Part shown: positions 8,116 to 15,423 of the stretch, in pieces | Numbering within the stretch: the first letter of the stretch is position 1 | Layout of the letters: the number at the start of each line of letters is the position of its first letter | From: Fimenecus sp964457415 | GTDB lineage: Bacteria; Bacillota; Clostridia; Oscillospirales; Acutalibacteraceae | Reading direction: 5' to 3' | Assembly: GCA_964457415.1 (NCBI GenBank) | Contig: CAYWFB010000032.1 | Location: forward strand, 1 to 18,709 | Length of the DNA stretch: 18,709 bases | Notes under the pieces: model-generated | What the model saw: the letters and a program-made list of their open reading frames with translations, nothing else | The model's database searches: none | What the model was told of the DNA's origin: nothing | Position numbers and translations under genes: made by a program

Positions 8116-10110
8116 TTACTGATTATCTTTTACTGAATCAATTGCCTTTTTTAGACGCGAAAGTGCGTTTTCAAAGGTTTCGCCCTGAAGCTGTGCCGCC
8201 GCCATAGTCTGATGACCGCCACCACCTAATTCCTCCATAACAAGCTGAACATTAAGCTCGCCGTATGAACGGGCTGAAATATTAATTGTGTCACCTGTTC
8301 TGAACACCACAAATGAGGCTCTTACATCATCAATATTGAGTAGCTCGTCTGCCGCCTGACTTGCAACAATTCGCACATCGTCAGATTCAAAATCGACAAC
8401 ACCAACCGCGCAATTTTCATACATTGCGGCATTTTTCATAACCTCGCTCTTATCCTTTTGTGTTTTCATACTGTTGGAGAAAAGCTGTTTAACCTTAATG
8501 GTATCTGCACCGAGAGAGCGGAGATAAGCCGCCGCCTCAAAGGTGCGAACACCTGTTTTCATAACAAAATTCTTTGTATCAAGCGTAATACCTGACATAA
8601 GTGCCTCGGCACAAACCTGCGGAACCTCTACATCAACATTTATATACTGAATAAGCTCTGTTACCATTTCAGAGGCCGACGAAGCGTTGGGCTCGTGATA
8701 GAAAATAACCGCTTTATTGATATGGTCAACGGTTTTTCTGTGATGATCAATTACAATAACTGTATTCACCAAATCGAAAAGCTCGGGATATTCAAGGAAA
8801 CTCTTTCGGTGAGTATCAACAACCACCAAAAGTGTACGTTTATCGATATACTCGTCTGCATCTTCGGGCTCAACAAGAAAATTATCCATACCGTTTGCCA
8901 TAAGGTGCTTTGCGAGTGGCATTGCAAGGGTTGTTTTTGAGGACATTACAATTTTTGCGTCCTTGCCCAAGGCGTTACTGATAATTGCCACGCCAACCGC
9001 AGAACCGAGAGCGTCTAAATCGGCAAAGCGATGACCCATTATAAGCACATTACTGCTTGTTCTTATAATTTCGCCTATGGCAGATGCCACCATACGAGTT
9101 CTTACCTTTGTACGCTTTTCAATGCCCTTTGAAACTCCGCCAAAGAATTCAAATTCATTTTTATCAGTTTTAATTGCAATCTGGTCGCCGCCTCTACCCA
9201 TTGCCATATCAAGAGCATTGCGGGAGGCAGTTTCACATTCGGGCAAATTGTCACCGGTGCCCGCGCCGATTGAAAGAGTAATACCAACAGTTTTACCGTT
9301 ATATGTATATGAACGGACTGCGGAAAGAAGTGAGAACTTGTCCTCTTTCATTTTCAAAAAGCTTTCTTTTTCGCAAAAGGCAATAAAACGGTTATTGCCA
9401 AGCTTTCGCGAAAGGCAGTTATACTTTGCAAAGTAATTCTCAACAATACTTTCAACACCACCGAGAATTCCCGCCTGCTGACTTTCACGAAAATCGCGCA
9501 ATGAATCCTCAACACCGTCAAGGCTTATAACCATAACTACGGGACGGGATTTATCATAAGCGGTTCTGTAATTCTTAAGCTCAGTATCCTCCACAAAATA
9601 AAGAGAATAAACTGTTTCTTTTTTATATTCGGTAGTGCCTGAAAATACAGTATATTTTTTATCGCCGTATTCGCACTCAATAAACATATTTTCACGAATT
9701 ACATTAATCCCCTGACCCGATGTAAACTGTTTTACATCAACACCGTCGGGCTTATCCTTAAGGAAAACACGCTTAAAAATGTTGTTATACCAGATTATTT
9801 TATCTGTATTGTCAAAAAGCACTACGGGCATAGGAAAACTTGCAAGCTCACCTTTGCCCTCTGCCGAAAACTTCTTCTGTAGGGCTGAAACAATACCCTG
9901 AAGTCTGCGGTAATCCATATCCTTTATTATGAGCCCTGCTATGCAAAGCACGGCAATAATGACCACACCTGCAATCGCGATGTAGTAATTATAATAAATC
10001 AAGGCACAAGTAAGCAAAGCACTTACAACAATGAAAAGAAAGGTAATGGGATACACCTTAAAAAGTGCTTTAATTCTGTTTTCTTTATTTGAATTACCGG
10101 GCTTTTTCAT
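8116..10110 (-). CDS. gdpP: Cyclic-di-AMP phosphodiesterase of the GdpP type (DHH/DHHA1)
   Basis: This 664-aa membrane protein is expected to hydrolyse c-di-AMP to pApA, controlling potassium and osmotic balance and cell-wall stress. Two transmembrane helices (about 20-40 and 44-63) are followed by a divergent PAS-like region (about 85-180) and a degenerate GGDEF domain (about 185-320) that lacks an intact GGDEF loop. Then comes the DHH domain with GHRFADLDALGS (359-370), Asp432 in VVDTHRK, DHH at 455-457 and Asp511 in TLDTK. The DHHA1 domain has GGGGHQ (629-634). These metal-binding residues look complete, so the enzyme should be active. The ATG has AAGGTG 6 nt upstream. It follows rnj by 37 bp. 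Confidence 0.93.
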   Translation of the reverse strand: MKKPGNSNKENRIKALFKVYPITFLFIVVSALLTCALIYYNYYIAIAGVVIIAVLCIAGLIIKDMDYRRLQGIVSALQKKFSAEGKGELASFPMPVVLFDNTDKIIWYNNIFKRVFLKDKPDGVDVKQFTSGQGINVIRENMFIECEYGDKKYTVFSGTTEYKKETVYSLYFVEDTELKNYRTAYDKSRPVVMVISLDGVEDSLRDFRESQQAGILGGVESIVENYFAKYNCLSRKLGNNRFIAFCEKESFLKMKEDKFSLLSAVRSYTYNGKTVGITLSIGAGTGDNLPECETASRNALDMAMGRGGDQIAIKTDKNEFEFFGGVSKGIEKRTKVRTRMVASAIGEIIRTSSNVLIMGHRFADLDALGSAVGVAIISNALGKDAKIVMSSKTTLAMPLAKHLMANGMDNFLVEPEDADEYIDKRTLLVVVDTHRKSFLEYPELFDLVNTVIVIDHHRKTVDHINKAVIFYHEPNASSASEMVTELIQYINVDVEVPQVCAEALMSGITLDTKNFVMKTGVRTFEAAAYLRSLGADTIKVKQLFSNSMKTQKDKSEVMKNAAMYENCAVGVVDFESDDVRIVASQAADELLNIDDVRASFVVFRTGDTINISARSYGELNVQLVMEELGGGGHQTMAAAQLQGETFENALSRLKKAIDSVKDNQ

Positions 10111-10147
10111 AAAATCACCTTAAGATGAGTAAAATCAAACCTAAATT

Positions 10148-11986
10148 TTACACCGCAGTTATTATGGACAAAACCATAGGACTGCGCTTTGTTCTTTCAT
10201 AGAGAAGATGTGAAATATCGTCTCTTATTCTGTTTCTGATTGTACCCCAATCAATTCTGCCCTCATAAACACACTCGTCAATGGCAATCTGTGCCACAAG
10301 CTTTGCTTCGGCTATCAACTGCTCGGAATCACGCACATATACAAATCCGCGGGAAACAATATCGGGACCAGAAATCAGCATTCCTGTTTCTTTTTCGATT
10401 ACTGCGCTGATGATTATAAGACCATCCTCTGCAAGACGTTTACGCTCACGGATAACCGCATTACCAACATCGCCTACGCCGTAGCCGTCAACAAAGACTT
10501 TGCCTGCGGGTACATTTTCAAGCACGGTCATTTTGCGCTTGGTAAGCTCAATTTGTCTGCCGTTATCTACAATGAAGATGTTACCGGGAGCAATGTTCAT
10601 ACTCTCGGCAAGCTGTGCGTGCTTACGAAGATGCTTCTGCTCACCGTGAACAGGAATGAAGAATTTGGGCTTAGCAAGGCTTAACATCAATTTAAGCTCT
10701 TCCTGACAGGCATGACCTGAAACGTGAACGTCATACATTTTTTCATAAACTACTTCTGCACCGCGCTTTAAAAGCTCGTCGACAACCTTACCGACTGTTT
10801 TCTCATTACCGGGAATGGGAGTTGCAGAAATAATTACATAGTCACCACTACCGATTTCTACTCTGCGGTGCTCTGAAAATGCCATTCTGTAAAGAGCTGA
10901 CATAGGCTCGCCCTGACTGCCCGTTGTGATAATAACAAGCTTATCATCAGGATAGCGTGAAAGCATATCAATGCTTACTAAAAGTCCCTCGGGAACATTA
11001 AGATAACCAAGTCTTGATGCGGTTTCAACCACGTTTTCAAGGCTTCTGCCCGAAAGAGCAACCTTACGCCCTACAGATTTTGCAACGTCAATAATCTGCT
11101 GAACACGGTGGATATTTGATGCAAAGGTTGCAACGATAAGTCGCTTACCGTCCGCCTTTTGGAAAAGTCGTTCAAAGGATTCTCCCACTGTTTTTTCGCT
11201 TGCAGTAAAGCCTGGACGCTGTGCGTTGGTGGAATCCGAAAGCATACAGAGAACACCTTTTTCACCCAGCTTTGCAATGCGTGCTAAATCCATAACATCG
11301 CCGTCAATGGGAGTTGTATCAATTTTAAAGTCACCTGTCTGCAAAATAAGACCTGCAGGAGAGTTTATTGCAAGTGCCAAGGCATCGGGAATTGAATGGT
11401 TGACGTGAATAGCCTCAACCTCAAAGCAACCAAGCTTGACTTTATCTTTAGGCTTAATTACATTAAGCTTTGCAATATCGAGAATTTTATGCTCACTGAG
11501 TTTATTCTCAATAAGACCGATTGTGAGTTTTGTACCATATACGGGAATATTCACACGCTTAAGAAGATATGCAAGACCACCGATATGGTCCTCGTGACCG
11601 TGAGTTATGAAAATACCTTTGATTTTATCTGCATTCTCTTCAACATAAGTAAAATCGGGAATAACAAGGTCAACACCAAGCATATCGGGCTCAGGGAAAG
11701 AAAGTCCGCAATCGACTAAAATCATATCTTCGCCACACTCATAGAGTGTCATATTCTTGCCGACCTCGTTAAGTCCGCCCAAAAATGCAATTTTTACGCC
11801 GATTTCGGGCTTTTTAGGTGCTTTAGTCTTCTTATTCTGTTGAGTTTTAGCTTTGCTGGATTTATTTGTATTTTTTACTGCCTGCTTTTTGCCCGCAGTA
11901 TTCTTTTTTGCTTTATTCTGTTTAGGCTTTGAAGTGCGTTTCACTTCACTATTCTGCATGTTTTTTTCGTTTTTCTGTTTAGCCAT
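10148..11986 (-). CDS. rnj: Ribonuclease J
   Basis: This 612-aa metallo-beta-lactamase/beta-CASP ribonuclease has 5'-3' exonuclease and endonuclease activity in mRNA decay and rRNA maturation. After an unusual 60-residue Lys/Asn/Gln/Thr-rich, probably disordered N-terminal extension, the core begins VKIAFLGGLNEVGKNM. The zinc motif HGHEDHIGG lies at 129-137, with QTGDFKID and LSDSTNAQRPG further on. The beta-CASP region holds ALSGRSLENV and TTGSQGEPMSAL, and the final motif is HGEQKHL. Only one RNase J is in the window, so J1 versus J2 cannot be decided. The ATG has AAAGGAGG with a 6-nt gap. It is the first gene after a strong promoter. Confidence 0.94.
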   Translation of the reverse strand: MAKQKNEKNMQNSEVKRTSKPKQNKAKKNTAGKKQAVKNTNKSSKAKTQQNKKTKAPKKPEIGVKIAFLGGLNEVGKNMTLYECGEDMILVDCGLSFPEPDMLGVDLVIPDFTYVEENADKIKGIFITHGHEDHIGGLAYLLKRVNIPVYGTKLTIGLIENKLSEHKILDIAKLNVIKPKDKVKLGCFEVEAIHVNHSIPDALALAINSPAGLILQTGDFKIDTTPIDGDVMDLARIAKLGEKGVLCMLSDSTNAQRPGFTASEKTVGESFERLFQKADGKRLIVATFASNIHRVQQIIDVAKSVGRKVALSGRSLENVVETASRLGYLNVPEGLLVSIDMLSRYPDDKLVIITTGSQGEPMSALYRMAFSEHRRVEIGSGDYVIISATPIPGNEKTVGKVVDELLKRGAEVVYEKMYDVHVSGHACQEELKLMLSLAKPKFFIPVHGEQKHLRKHAQLAESMNIAPGNIFIVDNGRQIELTKRKMTVLENVPAGKVFVDGYGVGDVGNAVIRERKRLAEDGLIIISAVIEKETGMLISGPDIVSRGFVYVRDSEQLIAEAKLVAQIAIDECVYEGRIDWGTIRNRIRDDISHLLYERTKRSPMVLSIITAV

Positions 11987-12096
11987 ATTTCCTCCTTTAT
12001 TACTTCAAAACTAATATATATGTAACGGTTAAAAATACAATTATTTATAAAATATATGCACAAATTCCCATAAGAACTCAATATATTGGTCATTAT

Positions 12097-12125
12097 ATAA
12101 TACTATTTTTTATTACAAATGTCAA
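12097..12125 (-). promoter_or_regulatory. Strong sigma-A promoter of the rnj operon
   Basis: Minus-strand reading gives a perfect TTGACA (12120-12125), a 17-bp spacer and TATTAT (12097-12102). The leader to rnj is then about 100 nt, AT-rich, with no clear riboswitch or long hairpin. Abundant RNase J leaders are often self-regulated; nothing in the sequence proves that here. Confidence 0.8.
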
Positions 12126-12129
12126 GGCG

Positions 12130-12173
12130 AACACAGATTGTTGAAATTATAAACACAGATTGTTGAAATTATA
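12130..12173. repeat. 22-bp tandem direct repeat between rnj and rnhA promoters
   Basis: Two perfect, adjacent copies (12130-12151 and 12152-12173) of a 22-bp unit containing CACAGATTGTTGAAATTAT. They start 5 bp upstream of the rnj -35 box and end 32 bp before the rnhA -35 box. Two helical turns of spacing would place two bound protein dimers on the same face, so an operator is possible; a slippage duplication is the simple alternative. Confidence 0.8.
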
Positions 12174-12204
12174 TGTATAGAACAAAAAAATATTGCAAAT
12201 TGTA

Positions 12205-12233
12205 TTGAGAAAAATCGTTGGGCGTGCTAAAAT
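12205..12233 (+). promoter_or_regulatory. Sigma-A promoter of rnhA, extended -10
   Basis: TTGAGA (12205-12210), a 17-bp spacer and TAAAAT (12228-12233), with TGC directly before the -10 (extended -10). The expected start of transcription near 12240 leaves a leader of about 35 nt. Confidence 0.7.
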
Positions 12234-12273
12234 TAGTTTAGTAAATTTTTTTAGTTTTTATTCAGAGGTTTTT

Positions 12274-12720
12274 ATGGAAACACTTACTTTTGTTGAAATT
12301 TTCACAGATGGTGCCTGCTCGGGTAATCCGGGACCCGGTGGTTGGGGAACAATTCTTCGCTGTAACGGAATTGAAAAAGAACTTTCGGGTGGTGAGCCTG
12401 AAACCACCAACAACAGAATGGAATTATTGGCGGTTATTAACGGGCTTGAGGCACTAAAAAGAAAATGCAGGGTAAAAATTTATTCTGACTCTTCTTATGT
12501 TGTTAACGGAATTACAAAGGGTTGGGCTGAAGGCTGGCGCAGAAACAATTGGCGCAAAGCAGATAAAAAGCCCGCGCTTAACCCTGATTTATGGGAAAGA
12601 CTTCTCAATCTTCTTTCTGAGCACGAATACGAATTTGAATGGGTCAAAGGACACGCAGGTCACCCCGAAAACGAGCGTTGTGATGCTTTGGCGGTTGAAT
12701 ATTCGCAAAAATTTAAATAA
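12274..12720 (+). CDS. rnhA: Ribonuclease HI
   Basis: This 148-aa cytosolic enzyme cleaves RNA in RNA-DNA hybrids, removing primers and R-loops. The four catalytic carboxylates are all present: Asp12 in FTDGACSGNPG, Glu50 in NNRMEL, Asp72 in IYSDSSYV and Asp137 in GHAGHPENERCDALA, with His127 in the same loop. The basic handle region WAEGWRRNNWRK (84-95) is of the E. coli type. The frame can be extended back to a TTG at 12193, but that would start upstream of the promoter. The ATG at 12274 has GAGG 5 nt upstream. It is divergent from rnj and is followed by a terminator, so it is probably a single-gene unit. Confidence 0.96.
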   Translation: METLTFVEIFTDGACSGNPGPGGWGTILRCNGIEKELSGGEPETTNNRMELLAVINGLEALKRKCRVKIYSDSSYVVNGITKGWAEGWRRNNWRKADKKPALNPDLWERLLNLLSEHEYEFEWVKGHAGHPENERCDALAVEYSQKFK

Positions 12721-12741
12721 AGATGTATTTTAATGTATTTT

Positions 12742-12783
12742 AATCAACCAAATTTTTTCATTTTTGGTTGATTATTATTTTTT
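12742..12783 (+). terminator. Terminator after rnhA
   Basis: An 11-bp perfect stem (12742-12752 with 12763-12773) with a 10-nt loop is followed by a T-rich tail. The right arm also contains the -35 box of the next promoter. Confidence 0.8.
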
Positions 12784-12796
12784 ATTGTGATATACT
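12768..12796 (+). promoter_or_regulatory. Promoter of the GPH symporter gene, overlapping the rnhA terminator
   Basis: TTGATT (12768-12773), a 17-bp spacer and TATACT (12791-12796), with TGA directly before the -10. The -35 box is the last six bases of the rnhA terminator stem. Confidence 0.65.
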
Positions 12797-12850
12797 AAAT
12801 AATGTATATTTTTGCAATATACTGATTTTACAAAAAGGCGTGATTGAAAA

Positions 12851-14509
12851 GTGGAAAACACAAACACAACCACTGTTACCGAAGAAGTTGAGGTTCAGGC
12901 TATCGAAACAGAAGTTCAACAGGCATCAACCTCTGACAGAAGATATCTTCGTCCCAAAGAAATTGCAGGCTATCTTCTCACCTCTTTCGGTCAGAAAAAC
13001 TTAAGCCAGTATGTTAACGCATTCCGTCAGTTCTTTGCTATCAGCTTCCTTGGAATGTCAGGTAGTACATACGGTGTCATTATGTTCATAGAGTCAATCT
13101 ACGACGCAGTTGATGACTCAATTTCAGGTCTTATTATTGACAGAACAAGAACACGTTGGGGCAGACTTCGTCCGTGGCTTATTATCCCCACACCCTTTTG
13201 GGCAATTGCAATGATAATGCTCTTTACCACTCCCTCTTTCCTTGTTCATGAGTGGCAGAAGATTATCTGGATGGTTATTGCAATTTTCGTTTATAACTTG
13301 GGTATGTCTTATTTTGGTGCGTGGACCATTATGCTTTATAATATTACGCCCAACAATAATGAAAGAGACAACCTTATTGCAACTTCCAAATTCATGGAGC
13401 TTTTCGGAACCTTCCTTCCGTCAATTGCCACAATGTGTGTAAGCCTTCTTCCAAAGGCAACAGCAAAGTGGGCAAATCCCATCGGTATGCAGGATGTTTA
13501 CACAGGTTTCGCTGTTGCAATCGGTGCAATCGCTGCATTCACTGCTTTCTTCGGTTTCTATTCAATGAGAGAAAGAGTTCCGTTGGCTTCTCGCGAACAG
13601 ATGCAAGAAGTTGGCGTTATTGAGTCTTTCAAGAACGTTTTCAAGAACAGACCCATGTTCGTTCTTATTCTTTCAGGCTTCTTTAACGGATTTAAGTCAG
13701 TCGGTGCTTCAAGTGAAAGCTTCTATTGGATGCACAACTCCAAAGACCTTGCTCATGGTACAATTGCAGGTCTTTTCACAGGTATTCCCAACTATATTAT
13801 GGTTCCATTGGCTCCTAAGCTTATTCGCCGTTTTGGTGCTAAAAAGGTTGCAGTTTGTTCAGGTATTTTCGCAGGTGCGGCTTATCTCGGCACATTCCTT
13901 ATCGGTCTTGCCGGTATGACAAGCGACAAAGGTGGTTTCCTTGTAAACTGGGAAGGTCACAACACAATAGTAAACCTTGCAATTCTTACACTTTGTCTTA
14001 CAATCTGCGGACTTCCCAACCAGCTTATGAACGTTGCAGGCGCGGTTCTTCAGGGTGACGTTTACGACTATAGTGAATGGAAAACAGGCGTTCGTAACGA
14101 AGCTCTTGTGCAGACAGTTCAGAACTACTTCGGTAAGGCTGCAAACTCAATTACACAGCTTCTTTCAGGTGTTGTTATTTCAGCCGTTGGTTATGTTGCT
14201 CATAAAGACGAATTCGGAAATATTATCCCTGAAGAAAATCTAAAAACTCTTATGGGATTTTGGGCAATTTTCTGTTTAATGCCCTCAATAGCGCGTTTCC
14301 TTTACGGTATAACTCTTATGTTCTTTAATATTGATGGCGATGTTAAGAAGCAGATGCTCGCTGACCTTGAAGTTAGACGTCGCGAAAGACTTCAGGCTCT
14401 TAACCTTGACGGTGAAAGCCAAGCAGTTGAAGTTGAAAATGAAACCAGTTCTGATGTTAATGCTGATACTGAAACAGTTGAGGCTGATGCAGAAACAAAT
14501 AACGAATAA
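12851..14509 (+). CDS. GPH-family (MelB-like) sugar:cation symporter
   Basis: This 552-aa membrane protein is of the glycoside-pentoside-hexuronide:cation symporter group of the major facilitator superfamily, which carries a sugar or glycoside in with Na+ or H+. The family loop after helix 2 is clear: YDAVDDSISG then DRTRTRWGRLRPW (84-109). Near the C-terminal half comes DVYDYSEWKTGVRNEA (403-418), the MelB-type DYGEWKTG motif. About twelve hydrophobic segments lie between 55 and 493. The acidic N-terminal 35 residues and the Glu/Asp/Thr-rich tail (from about 520) are longer than in MelB (about 470 aa). The start is GTG, with AAGG 12 nt upstream, so initiation may be weak. No sugar-cleaving enzyme or regulator is adjacent, so the substrate cannot be named. 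Confidence 0.9.
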   Translation: MENTNTTTVTEEVEVQAIETEVQQASTSDRRYLRPKEIAGYLLTSFGQKNLSQYVNAFRQFFAISFLGMSGSTYGVIMFIESIYDAVDDSISGLIIDRTRTRWGRLRPWLIIPTPFWAIAMIMLFTTPSFLVHEWQKIIWMVIAIFVYNLGMSYFGAWTIMLYNITPNNNERDNLIATSKFMELFGTFLPSIATMCVSLLPKATAKWANPIGMQDVYTGFAVAIGAIAAFTAFFGFYSMRERVPLASREQMQEVGVIESFKNVFKNRPMFVLILSGFFNGFKSVGASSESFYWMHNSKDLAHGTIAGLFTGIPNYIMVPLAPKLIRRFGAKKVAVCSGIFAGAAYLGTFLIGLAGMTSDKGGFLVNWEGHNTIVNLAILTLCLTICGLPNQLMNVAGAVLQGDVYDYSEWKTGVRNEALVQTVQNYFGKAANSITQLLSGVVISAVGYVAHKDEFGNIIPEENLKTLMGFWAIFCLMPSIARFLYGITLMFFNIDGDVKKQMLADLEVRRRERLQALNLDGESQAVEVENETSSDVNADTETVEADAETNNE

Positions 14510-14534
14510 TCAATCACGAATAATATAAAATTTA

Positions 14535-14563
14535 CCCCAGCTCGATTGAGTTGGGGTTTTGTT
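14535..14563 (+). terminator. Terminator after the symporter gene
   Basis: A 9-bp stem (14535-14543 with 14548-14556, one G·U pair) with loop GATT is followed by TTTTGTT. It lies 26 bp after the symporter stop. Confidence 0.85.
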
Positions 14564-14621
14564 ATGCATACAAATTACAATCAAATACTCAGATGCATTT
14601 GTAGAATATTTACTTATTTTA

Positions 14622-15107
14622 CTATTCAAATCTTTTTCTAACGATGCCAAAGCTTATTCCTGTCAATCTGCTGATTTGTCTGATTGACAACCCACTTTGT
14701 TTGAAAATAGCAATGTATTCATCACGCAATTTCGGGTCAAGCTTTTGAAATTCGGCAATAGTTCTGCATTGTGAATATTTTTCAATTATTTCTTTAGCTT
14801 TATATCTATCTTGAAAAAGGTGTCCTGTTCTATGGTATTTCCAATTATACCAATAAACATAACGACTTCCAATTCGCTTGAAAATCAATTCAAGGGCTTC
14901 TTTTTCAGGCTTAATCAAAAGATGAATATGATTACCCATAAGGCAATAAGCAAATAACTTAAATTCACTTATTGCCTTACAGTCCTTTAATACGCTGATA
15001 AACTTTTGAAAATCCTCATCATCTTCAAAAATTTGCTGTTTATTGATTCCTCTCAAAATTATATGGTATATTCCACTCTCACTTTTTATACGAGATTGTC
15101 TTGGCAT
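14622..15107 (-). CDS. IS200-like/RAYT transposase, internally deleted
   Basis: This 161-aa protein belongs to the Y1 (HUH) transposase superfamily, the REP-associated type (RAYT). The N-terminal half is typical of clostridial members: MPRQSRIKSESGIYHIILRG, FEDDEDF, FAYCLMGNHIHLLI with the metal-binding HUH pair His60/His62, and WYNWKYHRTGHLFQDRYK (86-103). Full-length relatives, from memory, then carry about 90-150 residues including a Tyr-containing helix near a YIHxNPVKA string. Here the sequence jumps directly to KEIIEK and a C-terminal helix-turn-helix tail, GLSIRQISRLTGISFGIVRK (139-158). The frame is kept. The catalytic Tyr region therefore seems lost, so the protein may bind REP DNA without transposing. 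The ATG has GAGGTG about 6 nt upstream and a good promoter. Confidence 0.85.
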   Translation of the reverse strand: MPRQSRIKSESGIYHIILRGINKQQIFEDDEDFQKFISVLKDCKAISEFKLFAYCLMGNHIHLLIKPEKEALELIFKRIGSRYVYWYNWKYHRTGHLFQDRYKAKEIIEKYSQCRTIAEFQKLDPKLRDEYIAIFKQSGLSIRQISRLTGISFGIVRKRFE

Positions 15108-15125
15108 ACTATCACCTCAACAAAG

Positions 15126-15154
15126 AATATACCACATTATTCACCTTTTGTTAA
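15126..15154 (-). promoter_or_regulatory. Promoter of the RAYT gene
   Basis: Minus-strand TTAACA (15149-15154), 17-bp spacer, TATATT (15126-15131). The -35 box shares its last two bases with the edge of REP copy a, so protein bound at the REP could affect transcription. Confidence 0.65.
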
Positions 15155-15180
15155 CACAAAAGAACCGTCCCCTTGTGTTC
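15153..15180. repeat. REP-like element, copy a
   Basis: An inverted repeat AACACAA (15153-15159) and TTGTGTT (15173-15179) encloses the core AACCGTCCCC (15163-15172). It lies directly upstream of the RAYT gene and 2 bp before the first copy of the 241-bp repeat. RAYT genes are known to be flanked by REPs that they recognise. Confidence 0.75.
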
Positions 15181-15182
15181 TG

Positions 15183-15317
15183 CCTGTGGGGAATGGTAAT
15201 GTTTACGGTGAGGATATTAAGCTTCAGCAGGGTGACAATGAACTTGTCATTGACGATGCACCAATAAAAGAAACACAGTCAGCGGAAATAACTGAATCTT
15301 CAACACACGAAGAATGA
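15183..15317 (+). pseudogene. 3' tail fragment of an unidentified gene, copy 1
   Basis: A frame reading PVGNGNVYGEDIKLQQGDN and ending in ITESSTHEE before TGA at 15315-15317 is identical to the end of the longer fragment at 16877-17227. Upstream it runs into REP a and then the RAYT gene on the other strand, so the 5' part is missing here. I do not recognise the protein. The tail is acidic and hydrophilic with no membrane segment. It has no start signal of its own and is unlikely to be expressed. Confidence 0.6.
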
Positions 15318-15332
15318 GCCTCTTCTTTATAT

Positions 15333-15363
15333 GTCAAAAGGCTGCCGCTTTCGCAACAGCCTT
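15333..15363 (-). terminator. Terminator after the 284-aa gene (within repeat copy 1)
   Basis: In minus-strand RNA, AAGGCUG-UUGC (15363-15353) pairs with GCGG-CAGCCUU (15348-15338) as an 11-bp stem with a GAAA tetraloop, followed by UUGAC. Two G·U pairs in this direction would be C·A mismatches on the plus strand, so it is built for minus-strand transcripts. It lies about 45 bp beyond the 284-aa gene's stop. Confidence 0.65.
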
Positions 15364-15401
15364 AGTTTGTTATGCCCTTTTTTACAAGTTAACCATTAGG
15401 T

Positions 15402-15423
15402 TTTCACGCTAACCGTCCCCTGT
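15402..15423. repeat. REP-like element, copy b
   Basis: This 22-bp sequence (core AACCGTCCCC at 15411-15420) is also found at 16835-16856 and 17312-17333. Read on the minus strand it supplies the codons for the C-terminal TGDG and the TAG stop of the 284-aa gene. Confidence 0.75.

Larger units (their letters stand above)
15183..15423. repeat. 241-bp perfect direct repeat, copy 1
   Basis: Identical base for base to 17093-17333 (offset 1910 bp). It contains the 3' tail of an unidentified plus-strand gene, a minus-strand terminator, and at its right edge REP core b with a minus-strand stop codon. Its left edge lies next to REP a. The lack of any difference indicates a recent duplication or ongoing gene conversion. 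Confidence 0.95.

Noticed and set aside
12193..12273. N-terminal extension of RNase HI from a TTG start
   Set aside because: The region contains the gene's own -35 and -10 boxes, and the ATG at 12274 has a ribosome binding site and gives the normal family N-terminus.
15006..15317. A 103-aa plus-strand gene opposite the RAYT start
   Set aside because: Its first half is the antisense of the RAYT gene and its promoter; only the last 45 codons, shared with the second repeat copy, look protein-like.
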